Below, piece after piece: positions 20,376 to 31,999 of a DNA stretch of 64,000 nt. Made by a program: the position numbers and the translations under genes. The DNA comes from Impatiens glandulifera. Its lineage: Eukaryota > Streptophyta > Magnoliopsida > Ericales > Balsaminaceae. Under the pieces are notes generated by a model. It worked only from the letters and a program-made list of their open reading frames with translations, was not told the DNA's origin and searched no databases. Numbering within the stretch: position 1 is the stretch's first letter; the number at the start of each line of letters is the position of its first letter. Where the stretch lies: the NCBI RefSeq assembly GCF_907164915.1, contig NC_061868.1, positions 26,283,819-26,347,818 of the forward strand, given 5' to 3'.

Positions 20376-21484
20376 TAGTGGCGAATCTACTAGGGGTAAG
20401 GCCTCCCCCAACTTGGGTAAAAGTGTTAAGATATTATATATATGTTTACTAAACTGTCGGGCTGGTTTTGGAGGTAAAATGTATAACAGAGTTAGTTGAT
20501 CAAACTCTGCCTCTCACATCTCCCTTATAATAAATTAACACTTTCTTTTATTAAAATTAATACAAAAAAGCTAATTTATAATTATAGTATTCTAATTTCA
20601 AATATTATATAAATATAAGGGTAAAATATTATTTTATATTTCTTAACTTTAAATTAGTTTTAAACTATTTCAACTAATAAATTTATTTGTTAGATTTTAT
20701 TAGGGGCCTAGGGTTGTGACACATATTTATTTTTAATTATTTATTTTATGTAGGATATAAATAATAAAGATGTTCTATAAACGAATTTATATTTCTACAT
20801 CACATGACTAGAGCCTTCTCAATCAATTAATTAGCCTACTAATGAGTCTAATATTATTGATCAAATATACATAGTTAGAATATAGCATATCAAAAGTTGC
20901 ATCATTTTGTTTTTAGTGTTATCTTTTCATGTCTTTAAATAGATAAAACGTAGATGATACCTTTATAGAGGATGGGTACAAAAATTGGAAAAGGACATTA
21001 GAAAGATTCAATAGTCATATGAGAACTTCAAATAGTTATCATAATGAAACTAGAATTCAATTTGAATCATTTCAAGATTAAAGACATAGCGTGAGAAACG
21101 TTTTACATATAAATGGTCGTGATATAGAAATAAATTATCGCACCCGTTTAACGACAATGTTTGATGTAACACGCTTTCTATTGAGGCAAAAATTACCTTT
21201 TCGAGAACATGATGAGTCAAGTAGTTCATCAAATATAGGTAATTTTCTTGAATTGATTGATTGGTATAGTCAACGTAATGAATATATTTTGTCTTCTTTT
21301 GTACCGACTAATGGACAAGATTAATTTAGTAATTGTGCTTGTTAGTATTTTGTAATTGTGTGCTTGTTAGTATTTTTATGTAATTACCGAGTAAAATTAA
21401 TTAAAAAATATATTTATTTGATCGAAAAAAATGGTACGTTATTATGTATTTGACCCTGAGAAAACATTTTTTAATACGCCACTA
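20376..21484 (+). mobile_element. hAT element (TTF/ZMYM1 type), internally deleted
   Basis: The ends TAGTGGCG and CGCCACTA are inverted, and the direct repeat TAATATGCAT flanks them (20366-20375 and 21489-21498). The homologous site in copy B, near 49965, lacks the element. It encodes only a transposase N-terminal segment and a very short C-terminal tail. Confidence 0.7.
20948..21324 (+). pseudogene. hAT transposase N-terminal fragment joined to the C-terminus
   Basis: Translation gives FIEDGYKNWKRTLERFNSH, a stop after FESFQD, then LRQKLPFREHDESSSSSNIG and FLELIDWYSQRN, typical of the region after the TTF zinc finger in plant ZMYM1-like hAT transposases. It then jumps to SSFVPTNGQD, which parallels the terminal SSFVLTHGQE of the element at 24944. 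The catalytic DDE core and the dimerisation domain are missing, so it is a deletion product. Confidence 0.75.
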
Positions 21485-21499
21485 ATACTAATATGCATA

Positions 21500-22660
21500 C
21501 ATTTAATTTGTATGACTATTAATTTCACAATAAAATAATTATTTGCATCCTATATAAATTAATTATCTTTTTTTTTATCATATCAAATAAAAAATTCAAA
21601 AGTCTTGTTCTTTACACATTTAGAAAATCTATAGAAGATTTAGAAGATTGGCAATCCTACTCTTTCACTCTAAATAGATTATGTAATCTTAGTATATATT
21701 AATTTAAATTAAAAAATAATAATGTTAGTTATTATATGTCATAATTAAAGACTTTGTAAAACCAATAAAAAAATAATATTTAATATTTGAAATATTTCAA
21801 GCACATACATACAAAAATTAATTGTGAATTATTTCCTCAAATCAATATATACCTAAATTGTAATACCCAAATAGATTAATTTCTACTTGAAATATCTAAT
21901 TATTATTTGAAAGATTTACTGTTACTATAATATAGTTTTGTATGATAAAAAATTAAAATCAATTAAGACATTAATATATGTCCTATCTAGGACAACCCAA
22001 ATAAGGCAAATTTAATTGTAAGATTTATGTTTGCTTAAAAATTTGTTATACTTGCATAATTGTCAAATGAAAATAATCAAATTAATTATTTTTAAAATAA
22101 CTTACAGATTTGTTTTCAGGTGATCAATAATATATATAGAGAGACATAAATTAATGAGTTTGATTTTTTGTATTATTTTTAAAAGAAAAAATAAATAAAT
22201 ACAATGTTACCATTGAAGTTACTATTCAAAAACAGGAATAGAAAATTAAGGATAAATTATTAAATAAAATGGCCTAATTTAAATTGTTAAAGGTGTCATG
22301 GGATTTATTAAACCAGCCATAATAAAACCTTTTCCTTTAAAATTATTATTTCAATAATTATAAAAATAGAAAATTGAGTGTTTTATTATTATTTTATTGG
22401 CCGGTATTTTTTTTACTTTTTAAAATTAAATTATTTTTCTTGGATGAAAAACTTTTTCAGTTGTTTAAAAAAATTCCAACTAAATTTTATGATATAGGAA
22501 GTCAACTAGATATATCCAGTAGTTGTGATGTGATTTTTTATAAATTAATATTATATAATACAACATAATTATTAATTAAAAGCTAAAATTAATCTAAAAT
22601 TTATGTAAAATGTACATATAAATCCGTATTTTAAATAAAATTTTGTTATAATTAGCATAA
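21500..22660. other. Duplicated non-coding flank, copy A
   Basis: 21500-21940 aligns well with 49980-50440, and 22560-22660 aligns with about 50440-50520. The piece between (about 21945-22560) is absent from copy B. No gene is seen. Confidence 0.65.
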
Positions 22661-23468
22661 ATGACTTGTGTTTTAAGGATTAATTAAATATGTTAAAATT
22701 TATAAAAATTAATTAAATATAATAAATTAAAGAGGTAGAAAATAAAAAATTTATAAACACAAGTTTAGAAAGACATTTTAGAATTATTAATTAAGATTAT
22801 ATATTTTTAGAATTAATTTATATATTTTAAATAAATTAAAATTAAATTTACAGCAAATTTTTAATTAAATTAATTAATTTTACAAATATTTTTTTATTAA
22901 ATTTGTTAATATATATAATTAAAATATATTCTAAATCATGCTTTCAAATAAATTGAGATAAAATATTTAAAAAATAATAATACATTTAAATTTTTGTTGT
23001 TTAAAGTGAAATTATTTCCAAATAAAATCATCATTGTAAAGTAAGAGAAACTATTAAATAGACATTTAAATATGGTGCAATTGCAACCATAACACATATA
23101 AAATTGAGCGAATAATAAAAATTTTGAACACCAAATACTAACATCTTGCTACATCTCATTATCGACTAAATCTACCTTTACTTTGGGCATTTTACTCCAA
23201 ATAATTCATCATTATCAATCACATTATACCCTCATTTTGTGCATTTGATTCAATTCAAACCACCATTCTCTTAATCCTTCAAATTCTCACCCATCCCATC
23301 TAAAATATGACAATTCTTTTCATCTCTCAAATTTACACTCACATATATATCATCATAAGTATCATTCTAGCTCTCTTTTATTTAATAAAAAAAATACATA
23401 ATAATTTTAATATTTGTAATACACCATTAAAAATAATCATCAATTAAGACACAAAATATAATCTCAAG

Positions 23469-23518
<50 letters not shown>

Positions 23519-24771
23519 TGTATATAAACTTGAATATATAAAAAATTTATTTTTTTAATAATTTATTTAAAAATTTTAATTAGAGAGGTAAGAATATTTT
23601 TATAATTTATTATTTAATTATATATTATAAAATAATTAATTAAAATAGATTTATTGATATATATATATATATATATAATTATTTAATAAAAAATTCAAGT
23701 AAGAGAATATATAAGATTAAAATTTAAAATTTTAAAAAATATAATATAGTGACGTATATAATAAATATGAAGAAAAAAGTAAAAAATATTTTAACTTAAT
23801 AAAAATAAATGAAGTAATAAATAATATAAAAGAGAGATAAATAATTAAAAAAATTAATTTATTTTTATTTAAATATATCACAAATTAATTTTTAAATAAG
23901 TTGTTATATAAATAAATATATATATATTTAATATATAATTATATAAATTATAAAATTATTAATATATGAAAACTTATACATTTAGTTACTATATCATATA
24001 TTCACTATTCACTGTGAATTGTAAATTGGAGTGATATTATTTAAATATATTAATTATTTTGATTTACCAAATAGCCCGTATAAATATATCTAATTAATCA
24101 CTAAGCTTACCCTTATTTTAAACATTATGTATTAAAATTAATTTAAATATTATACACTAACAAATTCGTCATTATTAATCACCTCCACCCTCCACCCTCC
24201 ACCCTCCACCCTCCACCCTCCACCCTCCACCCTCCACTAATTCGTCAGCTTAAATTCATTTTAAACATTATAACAAACATTATACCGTCATTATCGATCT
24301 AATTCATACCCACATATACCGCCATAACTTCATTTCGAATATTATGAACTAACAAATTCATTTTAGACATTTTAATTAATTATTTATTTAATCCCTCAAA
24401 TTCACAACCACATATTCAGACTCGAACTCTAGTCTCAAATTTAAAATGTGAACATTTTAACAACGTCCACACTTGTGATTATTGAAATTATTTTATAATT
24501 TTATGTGTATATATATTGTATATAAAAGGAGAATTTATTTTTATTTAAATATATTATAAATGAATTTATATATAATGAATCAACCATGTTCATTTTGTCT
24601 AATATAAAAATTTAAATCACTCACATCATTCGACCCGTTTACCCTCACTAAACTTTTCTTCTTTTTAGATGCGGGTAAAACAAGTTATTATCGGTCACAT
24701 TATACTATCGTTTTAAACATTTTTATCAATTATTTCCTTAATACCTCAAATTCTCACCCACATATACCACC
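22661..24771. other. AT-rich intergenic DNA
   Basis: No coding sequence or element ends are recognised. It contains TA microsatellites (about 23477-23506 and 23658-23677) and the CCTCCAC minisatellite at 24182-24237. Confidence 0.6.
24182..24237. repeat. 7-bp minisatellite (CCTCCAC)n
   Basis: Seven to eight nearly perfect copies of CCTCCAC. The minus strand reads GGG-TGGA repeated, that is G3 tracts separated by four bases, which fits the rule for an intramolecular G-quadruplex. It is conspicuous in an otherwise very AT-rich stretch. Confidence 0.9.
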
Positions 24772-24943
24772 ATCACATACAGTGGCGGACCCAGAAATGT
24801 TTTCTCGGGGGGGCCGAATACATAGTAACGTAGCATTTTTTTGGCGATCAAATAAATGCATTTTTTAATTAAAATTTTACTTGATAATTACATAAAATAC
24901 TAACAAACACAATTATAAAATACTAATAAGCACAATTACTAAA

Positions 24944-25893
24944 TTATTCTTGTCCATGAGTCAGTACAAAAGAAGACAAATTTATTCTACGAGATTCCAT
25001 TTGTTGAAAATATTGCAATATTGGCTCATTTTCAATTGTTGAGAAAATATCTTTCTCAACATATACAACTAAACTATCATTCATCCATTCATCTTCCATT
25101 CGATTACGCAAATCAGTTTTCACGGTCTTCATTGCAGAAAAAAACTCTTTCAACGGATACAGTTGCAACTAGTAAAACTAAAACCAACTCCATCAATCGA
25201 TAAATCAATGGAAAAACTATTTGTTTTTTCTGTTATAACCAATTTCTGAGCAAAAATTTCCAAGTCTTCAATTGAAGAAAATTGAGGATCATCTCGCAAA
25301 TTAAATAAGTAAGCCCGAAGTTGTTGTTCCAAAAATAAATAATTACTGCCTGTGAAATCTCCAGAATAAAGTTTGGCAAGACGAATGAGTTTACGAATAT
25401 CAAATTTGGAGAATGAATTTCTAGGATGAAGACATGATATGCAATCAAGTAATTCTGTATTAACTTCTGAAAAACGATTATTTATTTCTTGCATAATCAA
25501 GTCAACAACCTAGCATTAAATAATAAATAATAACTATTAATAGATAATATATAATAACTATTAATAGATAAGAAATAATATTTATTATACCTGACAAAAG
25601 ATTTCCACACGATAATGATGAAGATTAGTGATGAGTTCTCCTTTTCCTCTTCGCCTACCATTGCTATCAATTATCATATGCTCATTCATATCAAGTATTG
25701 AGATCGATTGTAATTGACAAAAACTGTTAACTTGGTCCAAAATATCATGCCATCCATCTTCTCTAAATTTTTGTAATTGATTTTTCGAACTCGCAATCAA
25801 TGACATGGCTTGAACTATATTTTGATCTCCTCTTTGTAGGCAAAGTGATAACTCACTTGTAATTCCCAATAAATTTTTCATCAAATATAACAC
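24944..25893 (-). pseudogene. hAT transposase C-terminal half (ZMYM1-like)
   Basis: Minus-strand exon 1 (25893-25591) codes LLGITSELSLCLQRGDQNIV and ITNLHHYRVEIFCQ. An 81-bp intron (25590-25510, GT...AG on the minus strand) follows. Exon 2 codes IMQEINNRFSEVNTELLDC and DFTGSNYLFLEQQL. After a frameshift near 25160 comes FFSAMKTVKTDLRNRMEDEW, the conserved hATC dimerisation motif, ending SSFVLTHGQE at 24944. The zinc finger and first catalytic residues are absent, so it is a 5'-truncated, frame-broken gene in a non-autonomous element. Confidence 0.85.
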
Positions 25894-26318
25894 AAAAACA
25901 AATTCATAAAAAACTAACTATATAAAAAATATGAAAATCTAATTTAATATGTTTCAGCCTAATTTTATGAGAATATAAAAAAAATAAAAAATATTAATAA
26001 AAATAAAAATACAAAAATAATGTAACTATTTTAACTTGTTTATTAATATTAATTTATATTTTCTTATAAATTTTTAAAATAGTTTAAAATTAAGAAATAT
26101 AAAAAACTATTATTATTTTAATTTTTATATTTTACCCTCATAAGTAATTTGTATTATTATATTGAAATAAATAAAAAATAATGTATAATTGTTATATAAA
26201 TATAATTTCAAAATATAAGTAATTTGTATTATTATATTGAAATAAATAAAAAATAATGTATATATTTTTTATACTTTATTTATATAAAATTAAAATAATT
26301 ATGATAAATAAATTTAAG

Positions 26319-26380
26319 GTGAGGCAAGGTTCGAACACCTGACTTCAGGTTCACTGTTGAGCTACAAAGCCAACTAGACT
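26319..26380 (-). other. tRNA-like sequence inside the hAT element
   Basis: The minus strand shows TAGCTCAACAGT, close to a pol III A box, then CCTGAAGTCAGG (anticodon-arm-like palindrome) and GTGTTCGAACC, a strong B box/T-arm. It lacks a full acceptor stem, so it is a tRNA-derived relic and not a working tRNA gene. Confidence 0.45.
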
Positions 26381-26480
26381 AAGAGTTATTTGTTAAATAT
26401 ATATATAAACAAATTATTGTAAGGTTGGGGGAGGCCCGGGCCCCCAAGGCCCCCCTTGTAGGTCCGCCACTGATCACATA

Positions 26481-27206
26481 AACTCATAATTCTCTAATCC
26501 ACGAATTCTAATCATAATATTAAATTTTAAATGTGAAAACTTTTATTACTACATCACTTATAATTGTTGAAATTATTTTATAATTTTGTGTATGTATATA
26601 AATGAGTAATGATAGGGGATCGAAAATTTTGTGGCGAATGTGCTAGTAAATGATGTGGTAATGCACATGTCACCTTAGAAACATGTCACCTTAGAAATAT
26701 GACGTGTATCAATTATTATCTCTTTAATTTTAAATTATATATGTGAATTAAAAGAATTTAATATTTTATCTCTTTTCAATTTTTTTATTATTTAAAAAAA
26801 TATTTTATAATTTTTTTTATTATAATATTATTATAAATATATACTTCATTTGAAATTAAATTATTATGAGATAAACCATGAATATTGCTCATATATGAAA
26901 AGAAAACCATGAAATATAAAAGAGATGTTCTAATACTATGTGATAGTTGAATTAATTTTTTAATAAATCTTACAAGGAGATGAAATATATAAAAAAAAAT
27001 AAGAGAGTTTTAAGAAAAATAAGATAGAGAAATTTTAATAAGAAAAATTATACTTTAATAATATATATTATTAATTTATTTATTCATTCTCCTTATTTTT
27101 ACTCATTTCAAAAATACATAAATAAATTAATTATTTATTAAACGAAAAAAATAATAGATGAAAAAACTAATTAATTATATTAAAAAACTTATATATATTT
27201 CTTATT

Positions 27207-27290
<84 letters not shown>

Positions 27291-27619
27291 CCACCTATTA
27301 CTCTTAAAAATATATAAATTAATTAATTAATTTAAATATATAAATATATAATTATAATAGATAAAAATAAAAAAACATATTTTTTTCTAGTTATTGCTCT
27401 TAAAAATATATAAATAAATAAATTAATTTAAATGTATAAATAAATATTTTAATAATTAAATTATTTATAAAAATAAGTGAGGTAAATAAATATTTTAAAT
27501 TATATATATATATATTTTTTTTTAATATATATATATATAAATATTTTAATAATTAAATTATTTATAAAAATAAGTTAGGTAAATAAATATTTTAAATTAT
27601 ATATATATATATATATATA
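26481..27619. other. AT-rich intergenic DNA with microsatellites
   Basis: No gene is recognised. It includes a long (TA)n at about 27213-27279 and a tandem duplication around 27480-27615, where the ATATTTTAATAATTAAATTA block recurs. Confidence 0.6.
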
Positions 27620-28555
27620 TAAGTTTGGTGAGACCTCTTGATCTTTACTTAAGAACATCGATGTTTAGTCTCGGTCCTAAGTTAATTTTCTCGGTTCTTA
27701 TTCTCGGTCATGACCGAGAGTTCTCGATCTTACTTCCCGGTCCCGATCTTACAGGACTCGGTCGTTAAGGACCGAGTGTTCTTCATTTGATATAAAGAAT
27801 TGAAGGTTTATAACTTTTGATAAAGATCATGAAATCATGATATATAAGTTATAAACAACTCATATGGATATAGGGATCATTATCCTTAACCCCAAACTCG
27901 ATCAATCGAGCTCTAAGATCATCAATTTATCAACCCGATTTTTTAGGCAAGAATTGAGAACTTTTGATTTAGGCCATCCGATGAAAATCAAAATTTATGT
28001 TACTCGATCTTCTTTCTAAGCGTTGTATGAAAATCTAGCGCTGATCCGATGACCTTAACTCTTGTTGCAAATTTTAAATATAATTTCCGGCACACAGAAT
28101 TATCAGTTTATATTTTTAATAAAATAGTTAATTTAAATTGAATTTTTAACCCTTTCTTGTGTTTTTCTTTACACAATTTAACATAAAAATATTTTTGACA
28201 ACATAATAAAAATTATGTTCATTTATTTTATTTTTGGGTATTTTTGTATATTTTAGGGTATTTATTTAATTATTTTAAACCATAAATTATACCTAATTTA
28301 TGTTTAAAATCATAATTAAATAATTTCAACCCCTTTCTGGGTTAATTTGGATAAAATAAATACAATATTTTAACCTCAAATTATTTTTGGATTTTTATTA
28401 ATTATTCTAATTAGGGTTTAATCATCACAATAATTAGCCCTAATTTACTTTTAACTTCTCCTTTTGGTTATTTTAAATGTAAAAATTCAAAATATTATTT
28501 TTATATTACTAAAAAATAATAATATTATTATAAATTGGGGTATGTCAAATTTTCA
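27620..28555 (-). repeat. 3' LTR of the Ogre-like element, truncated
   Basis: The minus-strand start is TGAAAATTTGACATACCCC at 28555. It aligns with 35820-36180 and 37190-37560 of the 5' LTR but lacks the roughly 1-kb piece 36180-37190 between them. The left side ends at a TA repeat. Confidence 0.7.
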
Positions 28556-28759
28556 TACTTACAGAATGCTCCTCTCGAACCGAGTTTGAATAAAACAAAC
28601 TTTGTTTTTGAAAAACATGGGTTCGAGGTCAAATATTCTAAAATTCATACCCTGACTTATAAAGTAGAAGGACAGAACCTGGATAGCAACGGATTCTAGT
28701 AATGAAAAATGACATCGATTCATATGTCAGATTACCACACAATCACTTGTCGGTTGAAT

Positions 28760-29100
28760 CTTGTTTGGGAATAAACTATCACAATAGTCTTACGCATGCC
28801 GGGGAGTAATTAGGACTCTGGTTGGGGATGAATTATTACAATAACCCTACCATAATAATGATTAATAATTCATATCAATAGATAGGGCTTGATTGGGAGT
28901 AGTCTTATGCAAGTATGACTTTTCCTTGGATACTTATCAACAAATAGAATCCTCCTGGGGAAAAGATAGAACTCTCTTGGGGAATAGATCGATAATAATC
29001 ACACTATGTTCATCAAGAGATGGAATTTATCGTTGGAGGTTAGTCATAATAATTATTTTCATGGATGCCTATCATGAGATAAGTCTCACTCTTTGAGGAA
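28760..29100. repeat. Degenerate short tandem repeats near the 3' LTR
   Basis: Variants of a TTGGGAAT...TTATCACAATAGTC phrase recur several times (for example near 28765, 28825, 28890, 28975). The units are poorly kept. The region would otherwise hold RT or IN. Confidence 0.35.
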
Positions 29101-29172
29101 TAAGTAGTCATTTCCTAATCATATTAATAGATGAATTAGGATTATAAGAACAATCTAAAAAGATTTCGAAAC

Positions 29173-31757
29173 CTAGAGAGCGTGTTTGTGAAACTTGATT
29201 GAAAAATGGCTTGGAGAATCAAAATACATTGTGGTTTCCCCTTCTCGCACAAAATATCCATTTAAGGTTGAAGGAATATGTATATATTGCTTAGATATTT
29301 TACCTTTTCTATAACACTCATAACCTTTCAGAGTATATCCGATACCGAAACTATCCAAGTCATAATAGGAGCAAGGAAAAGAAGGCATGCTGGAAGCATT
29401 TGGTCATAAACTCATTCTTGGGAAATATCCCATTTTCTATATGAGACGCATGAACATGACACTGTATAGTGTAAAGTTAGGAATGTGAGATGAATTCTAG
29501 CATTGCCTAAATATAGGACAAATATCGAATCTACTTAACTAAACCTCTAGTTTACTAGAATGAGTTGAACCAACGTTGGTTGTGACGTACTTCTCACCTT
29601 CTATGGTGCTGAGTTTACCGTTAGACATGAATTATATTTAATGATTCATGGTAGAGGCTAGAGCCTTATCCCGATACATCCAAGGTCTTCTTAAGATTAG
29701 GTTGTATGATGGTCACATATTTATTACGTAGAATTCTACCTCAAATGGTATATTGGCTACATAAATCATTGTTTGGAAGCTGCCCATAATTTCTTGATGA
29801 GAATAAAAAAAACCTAGGACACACAGGTTTGACGAAGGATTTTATCAATAGAGATGTCGATTTCTTGTTAAGTTCTCCATGGACACATGTTCAGTGTTGA
29901 ACCATTGTCAATTAGAGTAATGGGAATGAATTTATCGGACATATACACAGAAATGTAGAGTTCCATAACATGGGTTTCGTTAGGGGCAAGTAGATCTTTG
30001 TCCTAGAAACCTATCATGTTGATTTGCGTGATTTCTAAAATGATTCTAACCAACTCTTTAGGGGTTGTGTTGGATCGTATACTAGCCTTTCTTAGCTCAC
30101 TTAGCACAACCTACCAATGTTCTATAGAATACATTAGGATTTCCCAGATGGAGATATTGACATTCATCTTCTTTAGTCATTAGATGGTCCATGAAGATTA
30201 ACCATATTGACCGGGACTGTTTTCCTAAAGCTAGGTTTGAAGTAAGATTCGCTTCGGGTTGCTAGGACTTCATGTAACACATTTCTTCTTGGAGAATTCA
30301 TGCTAGGATCAATAGGGATCCACCAGTTTCGAGACAATATCAGTGGAAGGGGAATTATTCGATTCCCCTTTTTAGGCTATGGATTGATCATATTAACGTC
30401 AAGATTGTCAATAGGTTCATCCATGGAGATCATATTTACCTGATGATTGGGTAATGGATTCTTCGTAATCTCGAGTTTAAGGATTATCTTCTAATCAATT
30501 AGGTCTTGGCACTAATGCCTAATGACACTACAATTATTAGTAGAGTAACCCTTCATATGATGCTATGCATAGCTTTCAATTTCAAATTTTCCGTGGAACA
30601 CCTTACCATCTCTTAGAGTTAAGATCTTGATTAGATTCTTTTATTGGAGGAGAATTAGGGTTTAACTCAGGGTCATATCCAAATCATCAAACGTTCTAGG
30701 AGGCCTCGAGGCCCTTGGTATTGGTGGTTTAGATGTCATTGGGACATTTGTTTTAGTCAACATAGGTTTGTTTGAACATGGCTTAGGAGAGGTCGAATCT
30801 TGCCAAGAAGATGTGACCTGATGATTATTGGTTTTGTCCTTTCTTTGAGGTCATACATGAGCAAGATGTGTCTTCATGGTTTTACCCTCATTTCTTTCCT
30901 TTTCAAAAGCTTTCTCGAGATTATTACCTGTCTTAAGGAGTTTCTTCATGTTTTGGAAGGTTTTAATGACAAATCCAACAAAATATCGGTCATTAACATT
31001 ATCTAGAATCATATCGATTTTCTATGTTCGCGAGGTAAATAATTAATTTCCTTAGAAATATCTTACCACCTTTTGATGAAAACCAAAAATTTCTCATTCT
31101 CCTATTGTTTCACGTTCTTGAGTCTCTTCTTAGGTTGTTCTAAGCTGAGATACATGATGAATCGTTCTATAAAGGCTGATACGAGTTCATCAATAGTTTA
31201 TAGGTATGCTACCTTCTTTTGGTGATACCAACGTAAGGATGCATCATCTAAGTATTGTGGAAATAAATGGAGGACTGTCGGTTCTCCCAGATGCAAAGAT
31301 GTTATTTCCATTATATATATTTGGAAGAAAGTGGCAGGCCCACTCTTGCCTATGTATTTTGATAAAGACGGTAGTTTGATCTCAAATGGTTAAATTGCTT
31401 ATTAGGTAGTCTTCATATTTTATAAGTATTGCCTATGATTTAACTAATCTTGGAACTTGACTTATTGACATTCAACTGAGCCATTTGGACCTCTTATTCT
31501 GTAGGAGTAATTATTGTAGGGTTTGCGACCTCTTAGGCATTTTGGTCAACATCAGCTGCTTCTAGATGAGTTCTTGTCGATCTATTATCATTATCTTCAT
31601 CATAAAGAGAGGCTTCATCCATGTTACGACAATTTTGAAGATTAATTCTAATTGGAGTGTCGATAGGTGGAACCGTTTGTTGTGGCTTTCGTGACGAGGA
31701 TGGCTGATCCTGAACAGGAATAGTAGGCCTGATCATTAAACTTGTTAATATTACCAA
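29173..31757 (-). pseudogene. gag-protease remnant of the Ogre-like element
   Basis: On the minus strand, 31757-31533 codes a polar N-terminal part. About 31400-31030 gives LPSLSKYIGKS, LHLFPQYLDDASLRWYHQK and VSAFIERFIMYL, the gypsy gag core. About 29960-29590 gives LIDNGSTLNMCPW and YNLILRRPWMYRDKALASTM, the protease of the Ogre/Tat group, where Asp-Asn-Gly replaces Asp-Thr-Gly. SNGKLSTIEGE follows. Finally 29388-29173 codes FGIGYTLKGYE and HIPSTLNGYFVREGE, the spacer normally found before RT. Stops are frequent, and the RT itself is absent. Confidence 0.8.
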
Positions 31758-31999
31758 CTATTTTGTTACTTCTTGAAGAGTAGATAACTCAGTTCCCTAA
31801 ACTTTCTCGTAGTGATTGAGGATGTGGTATAGGAAAGATATCTTGTTGTGTAATGACTATACCCTTAATGTACATCTTAATTGAAGAAGGACTAAGACTA
31901 ATAGAGTCAATTATGCTTAGACAAATGTAAACGGAAGATAGATAATGGTTGATTTTTGGGTCGAATCCAGAGGGTAAGTATATCGCCATAGGAATACCT

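Larger units (their letters stand above)
24780..26472 (-). mobile_element. hAT element with perfect 8-bp target duplication
   Basis: Ends CAGTGGCGGACCC and GGTCCGCCACTG form terminal inverted repeats. The 8-mer ATCACATA flanks both sides exactly (24772-24779 and 26473-26480). At 1,693 bp it is about half the usual length for an autonomous element of this family. It encodes the C-terminal half of a transposase on the minus strand. A tRNA-like stretch lies at 26319-26380 and a G/C-rich run next to the right end. Confidence 0.9.

Noticed and set aside
26319..26380. Functional tRNA gene
   Set aside because: B box and T-arm are good, but no complete acceptor stem is present and the sequence is embedded in a hAT element.
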